DNA of 64,000 nt from Cristatella mucedo (GCA_009760855.2 WPIO01000172.1:377001-441000); one strand, 5' to 3'. Positions 1 to 11,507 are shown, counted from the first letter of the stretch. The notes: generated from the sequence alone by a model not told the origin. Made by a program: numbers and translations.

Positions 1-1213
1 TGCTCTCGGGCGTCAGCGCCGTGAAGTATTCGTCGAAGCCGGCGAGCGGCGCAGCGTGCAGCTCGATGGTGAGCGCGCCGTTGGCCACATGCTCGCTGCC
101 GTGCACCGGCTCGCCGTGCCGGCCCCAGCCGTCGCTCGCCAGCCAGACGAGCTGGCCGGCGGCGCCGAGCCGCCGCGCGGCGGCCAGCAGCAGCGCGGCG
201 TCGTCGCCGCGCACGAACAAGACGACGACGCGCGCGCGCCGCTTCTTGAGCAGGCGCGCGACGACGCTCTCGAACAGGGCGCCGTCGGCGCCCTTGGGTA
301 TGCGCTCGCGGCTGGCTATGCAGATGCGCGCGCGCCTCCTCTCCGCCTCCTTCGCGAAAGAGGCGATGCCCGAGTCGCCGTACTCGCCCTCGGAGGCCAC
401 GGTGGACACGTACGTCCAGTTGAAGTGCGCCACGATGTCGACGAGCGCCTTGGCCTGTAGCGTGTCGGGCGGCACGGTGCGGAAGAAGTAGGCGTAGCGA
501 GTCGCGTCCGACAGGTCGCGACTCGTCGACGCGTAGCTCATCTGCGTCACCTTGAACAGTCGCAGCAGGTTGGCCACCTGAATAGATACGCTGCTGTACG
601 AGGCGCCGACGACGCCCATGAGCGAGTACGGGCCGCCGCCGCCGGCGTCAGCCGGAGCGGAAGTGGCCGGAGCGGCGCCGTCGCCGTCGTTTTTTCTCCG
701 CTGCTCCGTCGCATCTCGCCGCGCGCCGACTGCCGCCGGCGGCGACGCGGCGCCGTCGTCTCCGCGGCCGCCGCACCGCTCGGCGGCGCCGATCGCGGCG
801 GCGGCGAGCTCTGAGCGGCTGTCTCGCAGCGAGCTCATGACGAAGTCGAGCGCCTGGTCGAGCGCGTGCGTCTCGTCGGAGCACGTGTCGAGGATCTTCA
901 GCCCGAGCCGAACGCCGCGCAGGATGTTCGGATTGGCGTTGATTCTATCCACGGCGAAGCGCATCGCCTCCAGCCGCTGCACGCCGCGGTCGGCGTTCAC
1001 GCGGCCGCAAGCCGAACCTCCGCCGTCGCCCTTCTCATGCACCGGAAACAAGCCGCCGAGAACGACGTCGCCCGGCTGATAGATGTAGCTCCTTCTGGCA
1101 CCGTCCGCCGCCGCAGCCGCCGCCGCTGCCGCCACGGCAGCTGCTGCGGCTGCGGCCAGTGCCGCACTGCACGCGACGACGCACAGAAAAGCGGCGGCCC
1201 GCGAGCGAGGCAT
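1..1213 (-). CDS. Metabotropic glutamate receptor (group II-like), N-terminal part, runs off the left edge
   Basis: Read on the minus strand this is one open exon of 404 codons. The ATG is at 1213-1211, and an in-frame TAG at 1297-1295 with no ATG between fixes the start. Residues 1-36 form an alanine-rich hydrophobic signal peptide. The ligand-binding (Venus flytrap) domain follows: GGLFPVHEKG at about 53-62, DRGVQRLEAM at 75-84 and KILDTC at 106-111. After a low-complexity insert of roughly 70 residues come SYSSVSIQVANLL, YASTSRDLSD, FNWTYVSTVASEGEYGDSGI and WLASDGWG. The two arginines in RGVQR match the glutamate-carboxylate binders of the family, and the wording fits GRM2/GRM3 better than group I. 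These are class C G-protein-coupled receptors of the plasma membrane that sense extracellular glutamate. The cysteine-rich, seven-helix and tail regions lie outside the window. No frameshift is seen. The subtype is inferred. Confidence 0.93.
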   Translation of the reverse strand, partial: MPRSRAAAFLCVVACSAALAAAAAAAVAAAAAAAAADGARRSYIYQPGDVVLGGLFPVHEKGDGGGSACGRVNADRGVQRLEAMRFAVDRINANPNILRGVRLGLKILDTCSDETHALDQALDFVMSSLRDSRSELAAAAIGAAERCGGRGDDGAASPPAAVGARRDATEQRRKNDGDGAAPATSAPADAGGGGPYSLMGVVGASYSSVSIQVANLLRLFKVTQMSYASTSRDLSDATRYAYFFRTVPPDTLQAKALVDIVAHFNWTYVSTVASEGEYGDSGIASFAKEAERRRARICIASRERIPKGADGALFESVVARLLKKRRARVVVLFVRGDDAALLLAAARRLGAAGQLVWLASDGWGRHGEPVHGSEHVANGALTIELHAAPLAGFDEYFTALTPES

Positions 1214-1623
1214 TCGGCAGGCAGCGGAGGAGGCGGCGGCGGCGGCGAGGGCAGCCGACGAGGCAGCAGGCGAACTCAGCGACGGCTCGGAGAGCTAAGG
1301 ACGGACGCCGCTGAGAGCGACGGCGGCGCACACGCGCGTGCTGCGCGCTCGCGCGCCTGCTCCATTAGCGATGTACCTGACTTTGAAAAATTAATCGCCT
1401 TAATGGAAAGCTCTAGTTCATACTTGGAGATATTGATCGACGATGACAGTTTTACGATCATCACCATTTCGCTCTCTCGCCTCCTGACGACGGCTCGCGC
1501 CTGCGCACTCCTCGCGAGCTCCTTCAGCGATGCCGTGACTGGCCAACCAACGGTCCGTCCGGCTCTGCGTAACATCCTGCCGCAGCGAAGCCTCGCCGGT
1601 TATCGACCTATCGAGCTATCGAC

Positions 1624-1683
<60 letters not shown>

Positions 1684-2677
1684 GCAGCTGCTGCTGCTGC
1701 TCCCACTCCACCTCCACAGCTACTCCGCGGTGGCGGCCGCTAGGGGTCGCTGACCGGCAGCGCTCTGCTGCGCATCCTCCGGATGCTCCGGTTCTACGCA
1801 GCCAGCCAGCCAGCCAGCACAGGACGCGATCCGCGTCCACTGGGAGCAGTCAGCGCAGGACGCCGCGAGTGGCGACATCTGGACCGCCGGCGCCGGCGTC
1901 GTGCGGCGTCGCCCGCGACCTCGGGTAGCCGCTTGCGCTGTCTAAATGGCAATCGCTAGCACAGCGAGTGGCCTCCACCGGCGGCGGCCGCTGGCTCGCG
2001 TACTTCGTGGCGCTGGGCGACGCTCCGCTCCTGGTAATTGCCGATACGTTAGGCCGTCGAAGTAGCGTGTAGAAAATTAGCTAAGCAAGCACTAATAACT
2101 GTACAATGCACCTGTTTCTCACAGCATTTATCTCATCAGCCTAGTCGTCATAATTAGTAAGTAGTCCTAAAGCTATTAGTCATATCCTTTGTGTACTAAT
2201 GCGTGCTTACATTGGCTGTCACCACTAACCACGTTTACATGTTGAAACTGCGCACGATACCACTAAGCATTTGATCAGGCTTCATTTGCATCATATTTAA
2301 AGTGTCTACAAAGAGATCAAATGTATTATTATTATTATTGTTATTAAATAGGCCTAAGGTGGGCCGGACTACTAGCATGTGCTCGCTTAGCAAAAAGTGC
2401 ACGCGACACCAAAAGTCGGTCGACGTTATAGGCATCCGTTGTTATATTGCTCTTCCAATTGAAGGAACCCTCTGGCTAAGGAATTGACGCACAATTCCGG
2501 TAAAAGAATTGCTACATGATTATCTCGCTAAATTAACTGCGTAGACATCTAAATGGACGGCGGCAACTTACGAATACTAGTAGTAGTAAGTCACCATTCA
2601 GAGTCAGCATTCAGACTGCAGTTGGGTCGAATTAACTGCTAGATATCTATTCAGTCGGTACCGCTTCCCCAACCCTA
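1214..2677. other. Upstream region of the glutamate receptor gene, no gene recognised
   Basis: GC-rich as far as about 2040, then AT-rich. It should hold the receptor's 5' untranslated region and promoter on the minus strand, but I see no TATA box or splice acceptor I would defend. A CGG repeat lies at 1625-1678, and a short (ATT)n run with one interruption at about 2323-2345 could be an old LINE tail. The open frames here are shadows of biased composition. Confidence 0.5.
1625..1678. repeat. (CGG)18 trinucleotide repeat followed by a CAG/CTG block
   Basis: Eighteen uninterrupted CGG units on the plus strand (CCG on the receptor's sense strand), directly followed by three CAG and four CTG units that can fold on themselves. 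It lies about 410 bp upstream of the glutamate receptor start codon. Confidence 0.95.
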
Positions 2678-3215
2678 AATGTAATGTCATATATCTCCCT
2701 GTGTAACTCCGCAAAGACAAAAAGAGTCGCTGTAGGTGTTTCGCAGAGGACCTTTTTGTAGTGCACTCAAAGCCTAAGCGATATTTGGTACGCGTAAGTT
2801 TTGCCATCGGACTATATCTCTCGCGTCAAAGAGAAAGTTAGAAGCATAGATCAGTCAGGAGGGCAGTCAAGGAAGTGAGTGGCATTGAAGTAGCAGCTGA
2901 GGACGGCTGGACAGAGTTTGCCACAGTCAGCAGCACGAGAGAGTATCTATCGTCTCGTAAGAGCTGTGGAAGTGAGTTACAAAGTCTTGGACTTGCAGAG
3001 CAAATGCTTCTATTGCCAACAGTCTCTAAGTGGAAGAATCTAAGAGCTACTTTATTGCCCATACAGGAGCTCGGGGCCCAAGGAGGCTGAAACTGGTGCA
3101 GCAGTTCAACCTGGTGCGAAAGAGCCAAGCTGTAACAGGCCTTATTGGTCATCGCAAGAAATGTGTATCCTTTGATCAATTGAGAAATCGAAGCTTCGTC
3201 AGCGAAGGAGGCACT
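2678..3215 (-). mobile_element. LINE B fragment (L2/CR1-clade), 3' end, minus strand
   Basis: The minus-strand translation keeps the C-terminal end of a LINE reverse-transcriptase protein in pieces: LAEEL/QLLHQFQPP-like text, then VGNRSICSASPRLCNSLPQLLRDD, then the conserved 3' untranslated block with TTTGCGGAGTTACACAGGG and a remnant of the (ACATT)n tail near 2680. It is 5'-truncated and frameshifted, so it is a dead copy, more diverged than those at 27-28 kb and 61 kb. Confidence 0.8.
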
Positions 3216-3399
3216 CGGCTGAACCTCGAGGATGCGTCGACCGACCGACCTGGCAGCAGCAGCTTGAATCGCCACAAGCAGCGGACTAATCGTTCTTTTT
3301 TTCCATAGCCCGGTCAGCCCAGCGGCAGCCAATCGCCAAGAGGCTGCTGGGATTCCGTGGGGTGGCTGTCGGGTTTAGAGAGCTGCGCTCCGCCGCCGG

Positions 3400-3453
3400 C
3401 CGGATGTATCGTACCGCCGCTGCCCGGATGGATCGCACCGCCGCTGCCCGGAC
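3400..3453. repeat. 24-bp minisatellite, just over two units
   Basis: The unit beginning CCGGATGTATCG and ending CCGCCGCTGC occurs at 3400-3423 and, with two changes, at 3424-3447, followed by the start of a third. The surrounding 3220-3699 holds no recognisable gene. Confidence 0.8.
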
Positions 3454-3699
3454 CCTCGAGGGGTGCATTGGGAGCAAGGTTAACAGGTGAACGTGCTTGT
3501 ATTTTAGGCTAGCGTGTACGCTCATTTAGGGCACGTGACTTTCAATACGAAAACTGAGGACCGCGCATGTAAGCGCTCAAGGGTCAAGGGTCCGCTGCAC
3601 GTCACGTCACGTCGCAGACCGTCGGTCAGAACATCGCTAAGACTAGCTGACCCGTAGTTTTGATAGAATGCAACGCACAACTGACCATGTACAAAAACA

Positions 3700-3846
3700 T
3701 ATTAGCTGATTTAACAGGCTCATTTGTATAGGGATACAAGAGCCTTAACGGCTTTCCTACCGCTTGTAGTTGGCCATAAAGAATCGCCCACTTCCGGATA
3801 CGAACGCACGACCTCTTGACCTTACCTCCCCTGAGCTATCGCGGCC
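3700..3846 (-). mobile_element. Diverged SINE A copy (tRNA-derived), minus strand
   Basis: Shares with the SINE A copies the order TTAGCTGATTTAACAG, then CAAGAGCC...ACGGCT, then AAGAATCGCCCAC, then an inverted B-box-like element and an A-box-like GAGCTA. The head differs from other copies in losing most of the anticodon hairpin, so it is old or a separate subfamily. Confidence 0.6.
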
Positions 3847-4174
3847 CAGTACAAAAGACCCAAAAAGACCTGGTCCGAAAGATATGTTCTTACTCGATTG
3901 AACGATGCAAGCGCCGATAGTCCACGGGCACCGAAATGACCACGGGAATGTGAGCGCATCAAGAAATATTAGCATTGGCAGCGCATCAAAAATCATTAGC
4001 AATGCATTCAAGGTGTGAAAATAATAATGAGTCGTAGTATAATATAGAACCCTTAGACAAATTAAATTTGTATCCAAGTGCTTTAAAAATTGCTGCAAGA
4101 CAATAATTGGGTCACGGCTGCGTTGTATCAAGCACGAAAAAGCAAACAAGTATGCCCGTAAGCTTAGGTCGGTG

Positions 4175-4717
4175 TAATAATAATAATAGTTATTCACTTG
4201 ATAAAGCGCCCTCAGAGAACTTAATCTCTCTCTAGGCGCTTTACATTTGCTGTAAATTGAAATGCAATTGAATGGTAAGTAAAATCATGCTTGAAAAACA
4301 AACGAAATGAATAATGTGGTTAGGGATGATATGCACAGGGTCAGCATGCAAATGTGGTTAGTGGCAGCATGCACAGTGTCAGCACGCATAAGCACGCGAA
4401 GGACGAATCACAGGGACCCACTAAATGCTGTCCTAAATAGGCGTGTTTTCTAAGTTTCTTTTAAATGTGGTCAGGTCAGGGGATGTCGTGACGCAGGTCG
4501 GGAGGGAGTTCCAGGCTTTGGGAGCATACGAGCTAAATGCACGGTCTCCAAAGGATTTAAGGTTTGTACGAGGTATTTCTAGACTGTTGGATTCCGAAAA
4601 GCGAGTGGTACGATGCTTGGCCTGATGGGGTAGTATATCTGACAGATAGGCTGGAGCCATAAAATGAAGGGACCTAAAAGTGAGCGACAAAACCTTGAAG
4701 TCAATCTGTTGCTTGAA
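4175..4717 (-). mobile_element. LINE A copy, 5'-truncated, minus strand
   Basis: Begins on the plus strand with the inverted (ATT)n tail, followed by the inverted conserved 3' block (AAAGCGCCCTCAGAG) and 3' untranslated region. An open stretch at 4433-4690 on the minus strand encodes the C-terminal end of an L2/CR1-clade reverse transcriptase: [47 protein letters not shown]. The copy ends abruptly inside the coding part, a typical 5' truncation. Confidence 0.9.
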
Positions 4718-5972
4718 TCATCTTAAAAAGAAACCAGTTCTCTTAAGTGCCACATAAATGATCAATGTTTTAGCATTAATATTATTTTTAACCCACCAAC
4801 GTGAAAGTCTCAATAAACTTCGACGTATGCTCTAAGCATGGTAAGCTACAAAGAAGATTTTTCCAAATAGATGTGGACCATGCAGCCAGCAGATGCACAA
4901 CAGAGCAGTGACGTCAAACTTCTGGGACCGACACGCACTACTAAAGTAAACATCAAGACACTTAAAGCCAGCGGTTAGTAAGATCTCTGGCTAGCTGTGC
5001 GAACTTAATAACGCTTATACATACCGTAACGTTGTAGGATTCATAGGTCGGGCCTACTGATGATATGCGATGCGTCCAGCTGGGCCAGACCGTCTCTCCT
5101 AATGAAGGTCACGGCCGGAGGTCAGCGGCTGGAAATAGGCCTCCCCTTTTCCTAGACCCGCCGGGACGTGTGCACAGGCAGCGATCGACGCCACGCAACC
5201 AGACAAAGTCAATGAGGCGGAAAAAAGCCGAAACCGGAGCAGCTGCATCTGGAGCCCAGATGTGGCGGCTGACATTTCACTTCATTAGTCATTCTCTGCG
5301 GCGCCTTCTTCCGCACTAGCCAGCCGGTACAGCGAAGCCAGTCGCGGGCGATTTTAGTGCCCTATTAACCCGCCTGGCGGCGTAGCCTCCTCCGTTGTGC
5401 CACGCAGGACTCGAACGGCCTCGCCTGGCTTCGCTCGTGGCCGCCGCTCTGCTGGTGTCCCGTATTGCGGACGCGCCGCTAAGAACGCCGTGCAGCGCCT
5501 TCCGTGCTCGGGCTGAACCGAGCCGCAAACGGAGCGCTCGTAGTTGTAGCGGTCTTTGCCGAGGCTTAGCGAACGCTGGCGAAGCGCCGAACCCTTGAAA
5601 AGCTCGGCTCGCTACTTGCAGGTGCAGCATAGATGCTCGCACGTGGCGCCGACTGTAGCGCAGAGCGGCGGCAGCGATGACGAGCAGCGAGCCCAGCGCG
5701 CTTTCACGAAACAAGTCCAATCCATGACGTAGCAAGGTTCATTCGACAGCAACGGAGGGTTGCAGGCGTTGAACAGAAAGGCCAGGACAGAAACCAGCAG
5801 TACACCAACAGCTTCGCTGCCTACTAGAGCTCAAAGCAGCTCGCATACTTTGGCCAACACGCGGTTTCCACGCGGCTTCGGCCACAGATTGTCGCGCACG
5901 TCGGTTCATAGCCATTACAGTTCAGGAAAAGCGAACGAATAATGAAATTCAGCCGCAATCTGGCTGATCAAG

Positions 5973-6049
<77 letters not shown>

Positions 6050-7835
6050 GTCTACTGCTCCGGCAGTGTCTGCAGGTCCTTCGCTGGTGCCCTTGTTTTT
6101 CGTTGACGGATTTCCGACTCCGCTCGTCGCAGCACTTCCGCCGCGGCTCGTTCACGGCCAATTCTTCTGCCAGACCGAAGCCGGCAACCTAGGCGCGCAG
6201 AGCCCTCTCGGTTTAATAAGCTCGGAGCGAGAAGCCCCAATTACTTTTCCCCCTGCCCTAAAGAGCATCGCCTAGCAGCGCTAGCTCTCTCATTAAATGC
6301 GGCGGAGACGTTCGAACGAGGAGCCTCCAGAATTCTCATCGAGGCGTCGAGACGCTCAACACTATAGTGTAGGGAACAGGAGCCCGCAAGTAACGAAATA
6401 ACACAGTTGCCGATCGAAGATTCTATTCGACACGAACTCGGAGGTCGCTCATCGAGGTGGAGAAGGACATAATTTCCTCGTTGGTAACGTTGGGCAAACA
6501 TAGGAAGAATACGGGGTAGTCCAGGCCGCTGCCTCTGCAAGGGTGGGGGTGCGAATTACCTCCCCCTGCTCGTGGCTTCACAAACATGGGTTTACGGGCC
6601 GCTCTGTAGAGAAATAGTATTATGAGCTCATGGGCCATGCCGGTTTATGGGGAGCCTGCTGCATTGAGAGTGAGTCACGGCCTGTAGAGAAGGCGGCAGT
6701 TGGAACGCGTGCGCGGGAGAGGAGACGCTGCGACCCCCGTTACGCCCGCCGCGAGCGTGAGCGAATACTCGGCGCCGTCCTGCCTGCTCGGCGCGTTCCC
6801 TACTCGGCGCCGTCCTGCCTACTCGGCGCGTCCGTCTGAGCTCTAGACCGCACATTGCCGCAGGCTAAGAGAGGTCGTCTCGTTGTCTTGCGCGCACCGC
6901 GTGACCAATAGCTGAACATATTCTTGCTCGTCTGCAGCATATGTGAAGAGCATAGAAAGAGACTTATTTCCCTTATGGCGCTACACATATCTATTACTAT
7001 TCTATTGCTAGGCTACAGCTCGTCAAGCCAGATGAGAACGCGCTGACTCGCGCGAGTTCGCCGCCTGCTTCCGCTTCTTCCCCTGTCTGTCCTGCACGTG
7101 GCTGCCGGAGCGACTGACGAGCGGCCTCGGCTCCGCGATTTCGTCGTCTGCGTCTGCTCCTTCCCCGGTCTCTCCCCGGCTCTGCTGCTGCTGAGCGCCA
7201 TGCTGGCGAGCCATAGCGGCGAGAGCGCCTCCTTCTTTATGCTGCTGTTGCTGCTGCTGCAGGCTGCCGTTCTGCTGAGCCTCTCTCCGACTCCCCGTCT
7301 CTCCGACTCTTGTCTCCGACTCTCAAGACTGGCAAGACTTTCGCCCTTCGCCTCTCGGCTTCTGCTGATGCTGGATCTCGATTGGTATTCATCCAACCAA
7401 TCAAATGCGTGTGAATTTTAAGACCGCTATGAATTCGTAGCCATTCAATAACACTGATAAAGCTCACACTGTGCACTAACCGGTGGCTTTCTCATGTGCC
7501 AACTCAGTTGAGCCCTGCGTCGAAGCTGGAAAGCACCGGGAGTGGGAGTCATTCCTTCAGCCGTAGTGAAGAGACCCCATGGGGCTGGAATGAAATGACC
7601 ACCGCCCTTAGAAAACCCTTTCAAGTTCAAGCCCGTATAGTTGATCAAAGCTATCCATGTTCAGTATCAACTATGAGAGTGCACGTTGCTGCTGCTCATG
7701 CAAATGAGTAATTTATCATCGCTCCTTTTTTAACATCCATCATTGCTCTAGCCTCATTGTACGTCTATGGAGACCATACGACATCCATAAATAAAGCTTG
7801 AGTCAAGGATCGACGCTCTAATTTACAAACCTAGA
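4718..7835. other. Intergenic stretch, no gene recognised
   Basis: Mixed composition with GC-rich patches at 5065-5730, 5970-6250 and 7030-7420. Several open frames exceed 100 codons (for example 5316-5735 minus, 7013-7396 minus, 7098-7421 plus), but they overlap on both strands, are arginine/serine/alanine rich and carry no motif I recognise. I treat them as products of base composition. A CCG repeat lies inside at 5975-6050. Confidence 0.5.
5975..6050. repeat. (CGC)25 trinucleotide repeat
   Basis: About 76 bp of uninterrupted CGC/CCG units. On the minus strand it would read as a glycine run within a short open frame at 5949-6161 that is otherwise unremarkable. Confidence 0.95.
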
Positions 7836-8512
7836 TAATTATAACAATACTAATAATAATACACTTTATAAAGCCCCCCCAGAACTCAATTCCTTTCTAA
7901 GAACTTTACATTTGCTGCAAAGGAAATGCGATCGAATGGTGAGTGGTCTAATGTTTGATAAACAACATGAATAACATGGTTAGGGGTGACATGCACAGGG
8001 TCAGCATGCAAGTGTGGTTAGTGGCAGCTTGCAACCGCGTCAGCATGCATAAGCACATAAAGGACGAATCACAGGGACCCACTAAATGCTGTCATAAATA
8101 TGTGCGTTTTTAATTTTTTTTAAGTGTGGTCAAGTCAGAAGATGTTCTGACGCAAGTCGGGATGGAGTTCCAAGCTTTGGGAGCATACGAACTAAATGCA
8201 CGGTCTCCAAAGGAATTGAGGTGTATACGAGGTATCGGTGAACAGATAGATTCCAAAAAGTGGGTGGTGCGATGCTTGGCCTGGTGGGGGAGTAGGTCTG
8301 ATAAGTAGGCTGGAGCCAAAGAATGAAGGGACCTAAAAGTGAGCGACAGAACCCTGAAGTCAATCCGTTGCTTGACTGGTAGCCAGTGCAGGTCGGCGAG
8401 AAGTGGTGTGACGTGGCAACTGCGATTCTCACGACAGACAAGCGTAGCTGCAGAGTTTTGCACCAGCTGTAAGTGCCTGTTTGCACTTCCCGGTAGGCCT
8501 GCAAGCAAGAGA
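7836..8512 (-). mobile_element. LINE A copy, 5'-truncated, minus strand
   Basis: Inverted AAT tail at 7836-7860, inverted 3' block, then minus-strand coding remnants at 8110-8508: [53 protein letters not shown] and FGDRAFSSYAPKAWNSIP. This is the C-terminal part of the reverse-transcriptase protein, 132 codons open, with no RT catalytic motif and no endonuclease left. Confidence 0.92.
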
Positions 8513-8702
8513 AAATGCCACTATGGTATATTATTACTTTAGGCGTAGATTATTACTTAGGCACCCTTCGTTATGATAGAGGCAAGGTATTTTGCCAAAA
8601 GGCCTTCGTCGCTCTTACTGACCGCCGCTCGACAATATCTGCCATCTCTGCAGCGACGTGGCCTGACGTTATGGGCCAGAGCAGGATCCGTGCCACGCAC
8701 CC

Positions 8703-8838
8703 TGCTCTGACCCAGCACGATCAAACAACTTGGTGATCAAGCTAATATTTTAAGCCACGATCTCGCTACTGCGACGCAGCTCTGAACCAGCACGATCACC
8801 GAATATGGTGGTAAAGCTAGCATAGTTCTCCATGATCA
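8703..8838. repeat. Imperfect tandem duplication, period about 77 bp
   Basis: CTCTGACCCAGCACGATCA at 8703 recurs as CTCTGAACCAGCACGATCA at 8780, and the following 40 bp also align (TGGTGATCAAGCTA against TGGTGGTAAAGCTA). No gene is seen in the flanking 8513-9328. Confidence 0.7.
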
Positions 8839-9328
8839 TGTTCCTACTGGTCATTTCCAGACATTTTGCACCTTTAATGCAGAGCATGTACTCTGACTAA
8901 TTTCGATGTTTGACATGGCTACCCGCCATTCCAGGTTCATTGACCGTGTTTCTTCACGCTTGCCGTGTAGTTTATGGCGGCTGCTAATTCCTGCGAAAGC
9001 CACATCCGGAGGGCGGTCTTGTGGGTTCACGCGAGATGCTGTCACGATTCAGTGTCATTGCTTTGAGGTGCGCGGACGTTGTCGGTCACTTTCCGGGCTT
9101 GGCCAAAGCTCTTTGCAAATATAGTCTGAGTTATTCTGCGACTTCGGTTACAGTACATTAGGCCGTAAAATTCTCCTTTCCGCGACTTTTTCTGTTCAGG
9201 GTCCTACCTAGTTGCCGATTCAGTCCCTGCCACCTTAATGAACGGATGTAGGCGTCTCGAGTGTCTGTACAGACATCAGACTCATTCGATTGTGGTGGAC
9301 AATTTTCGTCTATTCTTTGTAGTGACCG

Positions 9329-9602
9329 AATAATAATTATAATATATTTGTACAGCACCTCAGAGAACTTAATCTCTTTCTAGGTATTTTACATTTGCTG
9401 TAAAGTAAGCATAATCGAATGGTTAGTGCTTGTGTGCACAATTACAACAAGCATAATATGGTTTGAGGTGACATGCACCGATTCGGCGTGCAAATATGGT
9501 TAGTGGCAGCATGCACAGTGTGAGCACCGTAAGCATACATAGGACGAATCCCATTGACCCACTAAATGCACAGGTAATTATATATAAATATAAATGTATT
9601 AA

Positions 9603-9633
<31 letters not shown>

Positions 9634-9709
9634 TATATACAAGTGCGTTTTTAGCTTCTTTCTAAATGTCTTGTCAGGGAATGTCGTGACGTCAATTGGG
9701 AGCGAGTTG
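9329..9709 (-). mobile_element. LINE A 3' end, minus strand, with a CA microsatellite
   Basis: Inverted AAT tail, 3' block and 3' untranslated region of LINE A, diverged. A run of AC dinucleotides with AT-rich edges (about 9575-9640) sits inside it, between two stretches that are adjacent in other copies, so it expanded after insertion. Confidence 0.85.
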
Positions 9710-9784
9710 AGGGAAATCGTGAAGGTGCTCCAGGTGCGAAAAGCTATGGGTCGTCACTGTCTTAGCTAACGGCATTGCGGAGTC

Positions 9785-10020
9785 GCTTGCATAACCGTGG
9801 CTTATCACCGTCTGCGAAAGGGAAGGCGGAGGCGCTTGCAAAACCAGAGCTTTACACCAACTTCCTGCTAAAGGTATAGCAGAGCCGCTTGCATAACTTG
9901 AGCAAACCATCTAATGGTACGGTAGAACGGCTTGCATAACTAAGGCTTGCTAACCGCTGCTAACCCACGCAGGAGGAGCCGCTTGCATGATCTACTAACG
10001 GCTCAGCCTCAATGGCTTGC
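9785..10020. repeat. Degenerate tandem array, about 50 bp per unit
   Basis: GCTTGC recurs at 9785, 9834, 9887, 9930, 9981 and 10015, usually inside CCGCTTGCATAAC and followed by a GGCTT or GAGCTT element. Spacing is 34-53 bp. Units are too diverged to be a recent expansion. A minus-strand frame at 9692-9910 reads repeated YAS(G/D)SA(I/M)PLA text across it, which I take as a by-product. No gene is seen in 10021-10500. Confidence 0.65.
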
Positions 10021-10500
10021 ATGCCACCTTTAAAGTCATGGCATAATGCACCCTCACTATTGTGCCTATGCGGACACATGGCAAATGAGACATCTATCAA
10101 TCGTTGTTTGCCAAACTTCCTTCTTCTGAGATGCTCTTTGTGGTTAACTTCCCTAAAACTTTGCTCGCCGACACCATTGATGTTGGGCGTTTCATCTCGA
10201 CCACTCATATATCATATGCAGCGCCTCCACTAAGCGCACACACATGCAATACAGCCGTCGTCGTCGTCATTCCCGCAACTCGCCTGTGGGGGCAAAGTTC
10301 ATCCTCGGCGTGCCGCCGCGATCGCTGCACGTGCCAGCCCCGACAGTATAAACCATGAGGGCCTGCAGCTCAATATTTCAGGTGGCTACACAGTGACCTT
10401 GACTGTAGCAACCGGAAGTTTAAAAAGTTGGAAAAGCCTGTAGTCACAAGCTTGCTGTCCCATGCCTGCTGGTCCGTCCTTTTAGCTAGAGAGACCGAAC

Positions 10501-10760
10501 TGTCTCTCTCTCTCTCCCTCCCCTCTCTCTCTCTTTCTTTCTTACCTCTCTTTCTCCTCTCTCTCACTCTCTCTATCTCTAATAATAATAACAATAATAA
10601 TGCACTTGATAAAGCGCCCTCAGAGAACTCAATCTCTTTCTGGGCGCTTTACATTTGCTGCAAAGGGAAATGCAATTGAATGGTGAGCAATATCCCTCCC
10701 TCCCTCCCCTCTCTTTCTCATCTCTCGCTCTCTCTTCCCTTCCTCCCCTCTCTCACTCTT

Positions 10761-10829
<69 letters not shown>
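10501..10829. repeat. CT-rich microsatellite block split by a LINE A tail
   Basis: Impure CT tract at 10501-10580, then a LINE A 3' end of about 114 bp on the minus strand (10581-10694, inverted AAT tail plus 3' block), then CT/CCT tract to 10829 ending in about 28 pure CT units. The LINE fragment appears to have landed in a pyrimidine tract, since the tract resumes directly after it. Confidence 0.85.
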
Positions 10830-10834
<5 letters not shown>

Positions 10835-11507
10835 GGCTAAGGTAACTGTCATAAGCTAGCGGCTCGTAGCGCTTGCTATGTTTTCAATATATGTCCAACA
10901 TTTGACAACAGCAGGAAGCAGTGGTTTTAAGCAGTTCCTTAATGATGAGTTTGCACAGCCTAAAATAACATTATTGAAATGCTAGAATACAAAACAAGCC
11001 ACGATATGACGGTCACCAGAGATTAGTAGCGACCGAGAGTTGTTATTATCGGAAACACGACGCGTCGTGTGAAAGCTGCGGCTGGTGCGTATTAGAAGTC
11101 CAAAAGTCGGTCCGGAGGAATACGGGATGATGATGCTGACAAGTCGCACGACTGAGCAGCAGCAACGAGCGACGCAACGACTGATGAATATATGAATATA
11201 GGGCGGTCGCTTCCAGAACGCAGAATCCGGCGCGAAGCTATCCCCCGGCGCTCAGTACCTGCATTCCAAAGAATGAACGGTTCGAGTGCCAGGATTCAGC
11301 GGTCAGCTAAGGAAAGATACGAGAAACCGGCTAGTCCGGGACTTGGAAATAAGGGCCCGTGTTATCAGCAACCACCGCACGTAGCGTGCTATTCGTATGG
11401 TCCCCTATGGCTGGAGCTGAAACACGATTAGCCAGTGCGAGTTTCCGTTACGCACTCTCATTCGTACCTTTGACGTCGCTGAACTGGTATTAAGTAAATA
11501 AAGAAAT
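10830..11507. other. Intergenic, nothing recognised
   Basis: No repeat family, RNA gene or conserved open frame seen. A 79-codon frame at 11192-11431 has no recognisable motif. Confidence 0.4.

Noticed and set aside
866-1753. 295-codon plus-strand frame with a long arginine run
   Set aside because: Antisense to the glutamate receptor exon and through the CGG repeat; no conserved motif.
10769-10829. CRISPR-like regular repetition
   Set aside because: All regular repeats here are microsatellites, minisatellites or dispersed retroelements without spacer-repeat structure, in an animal genome.
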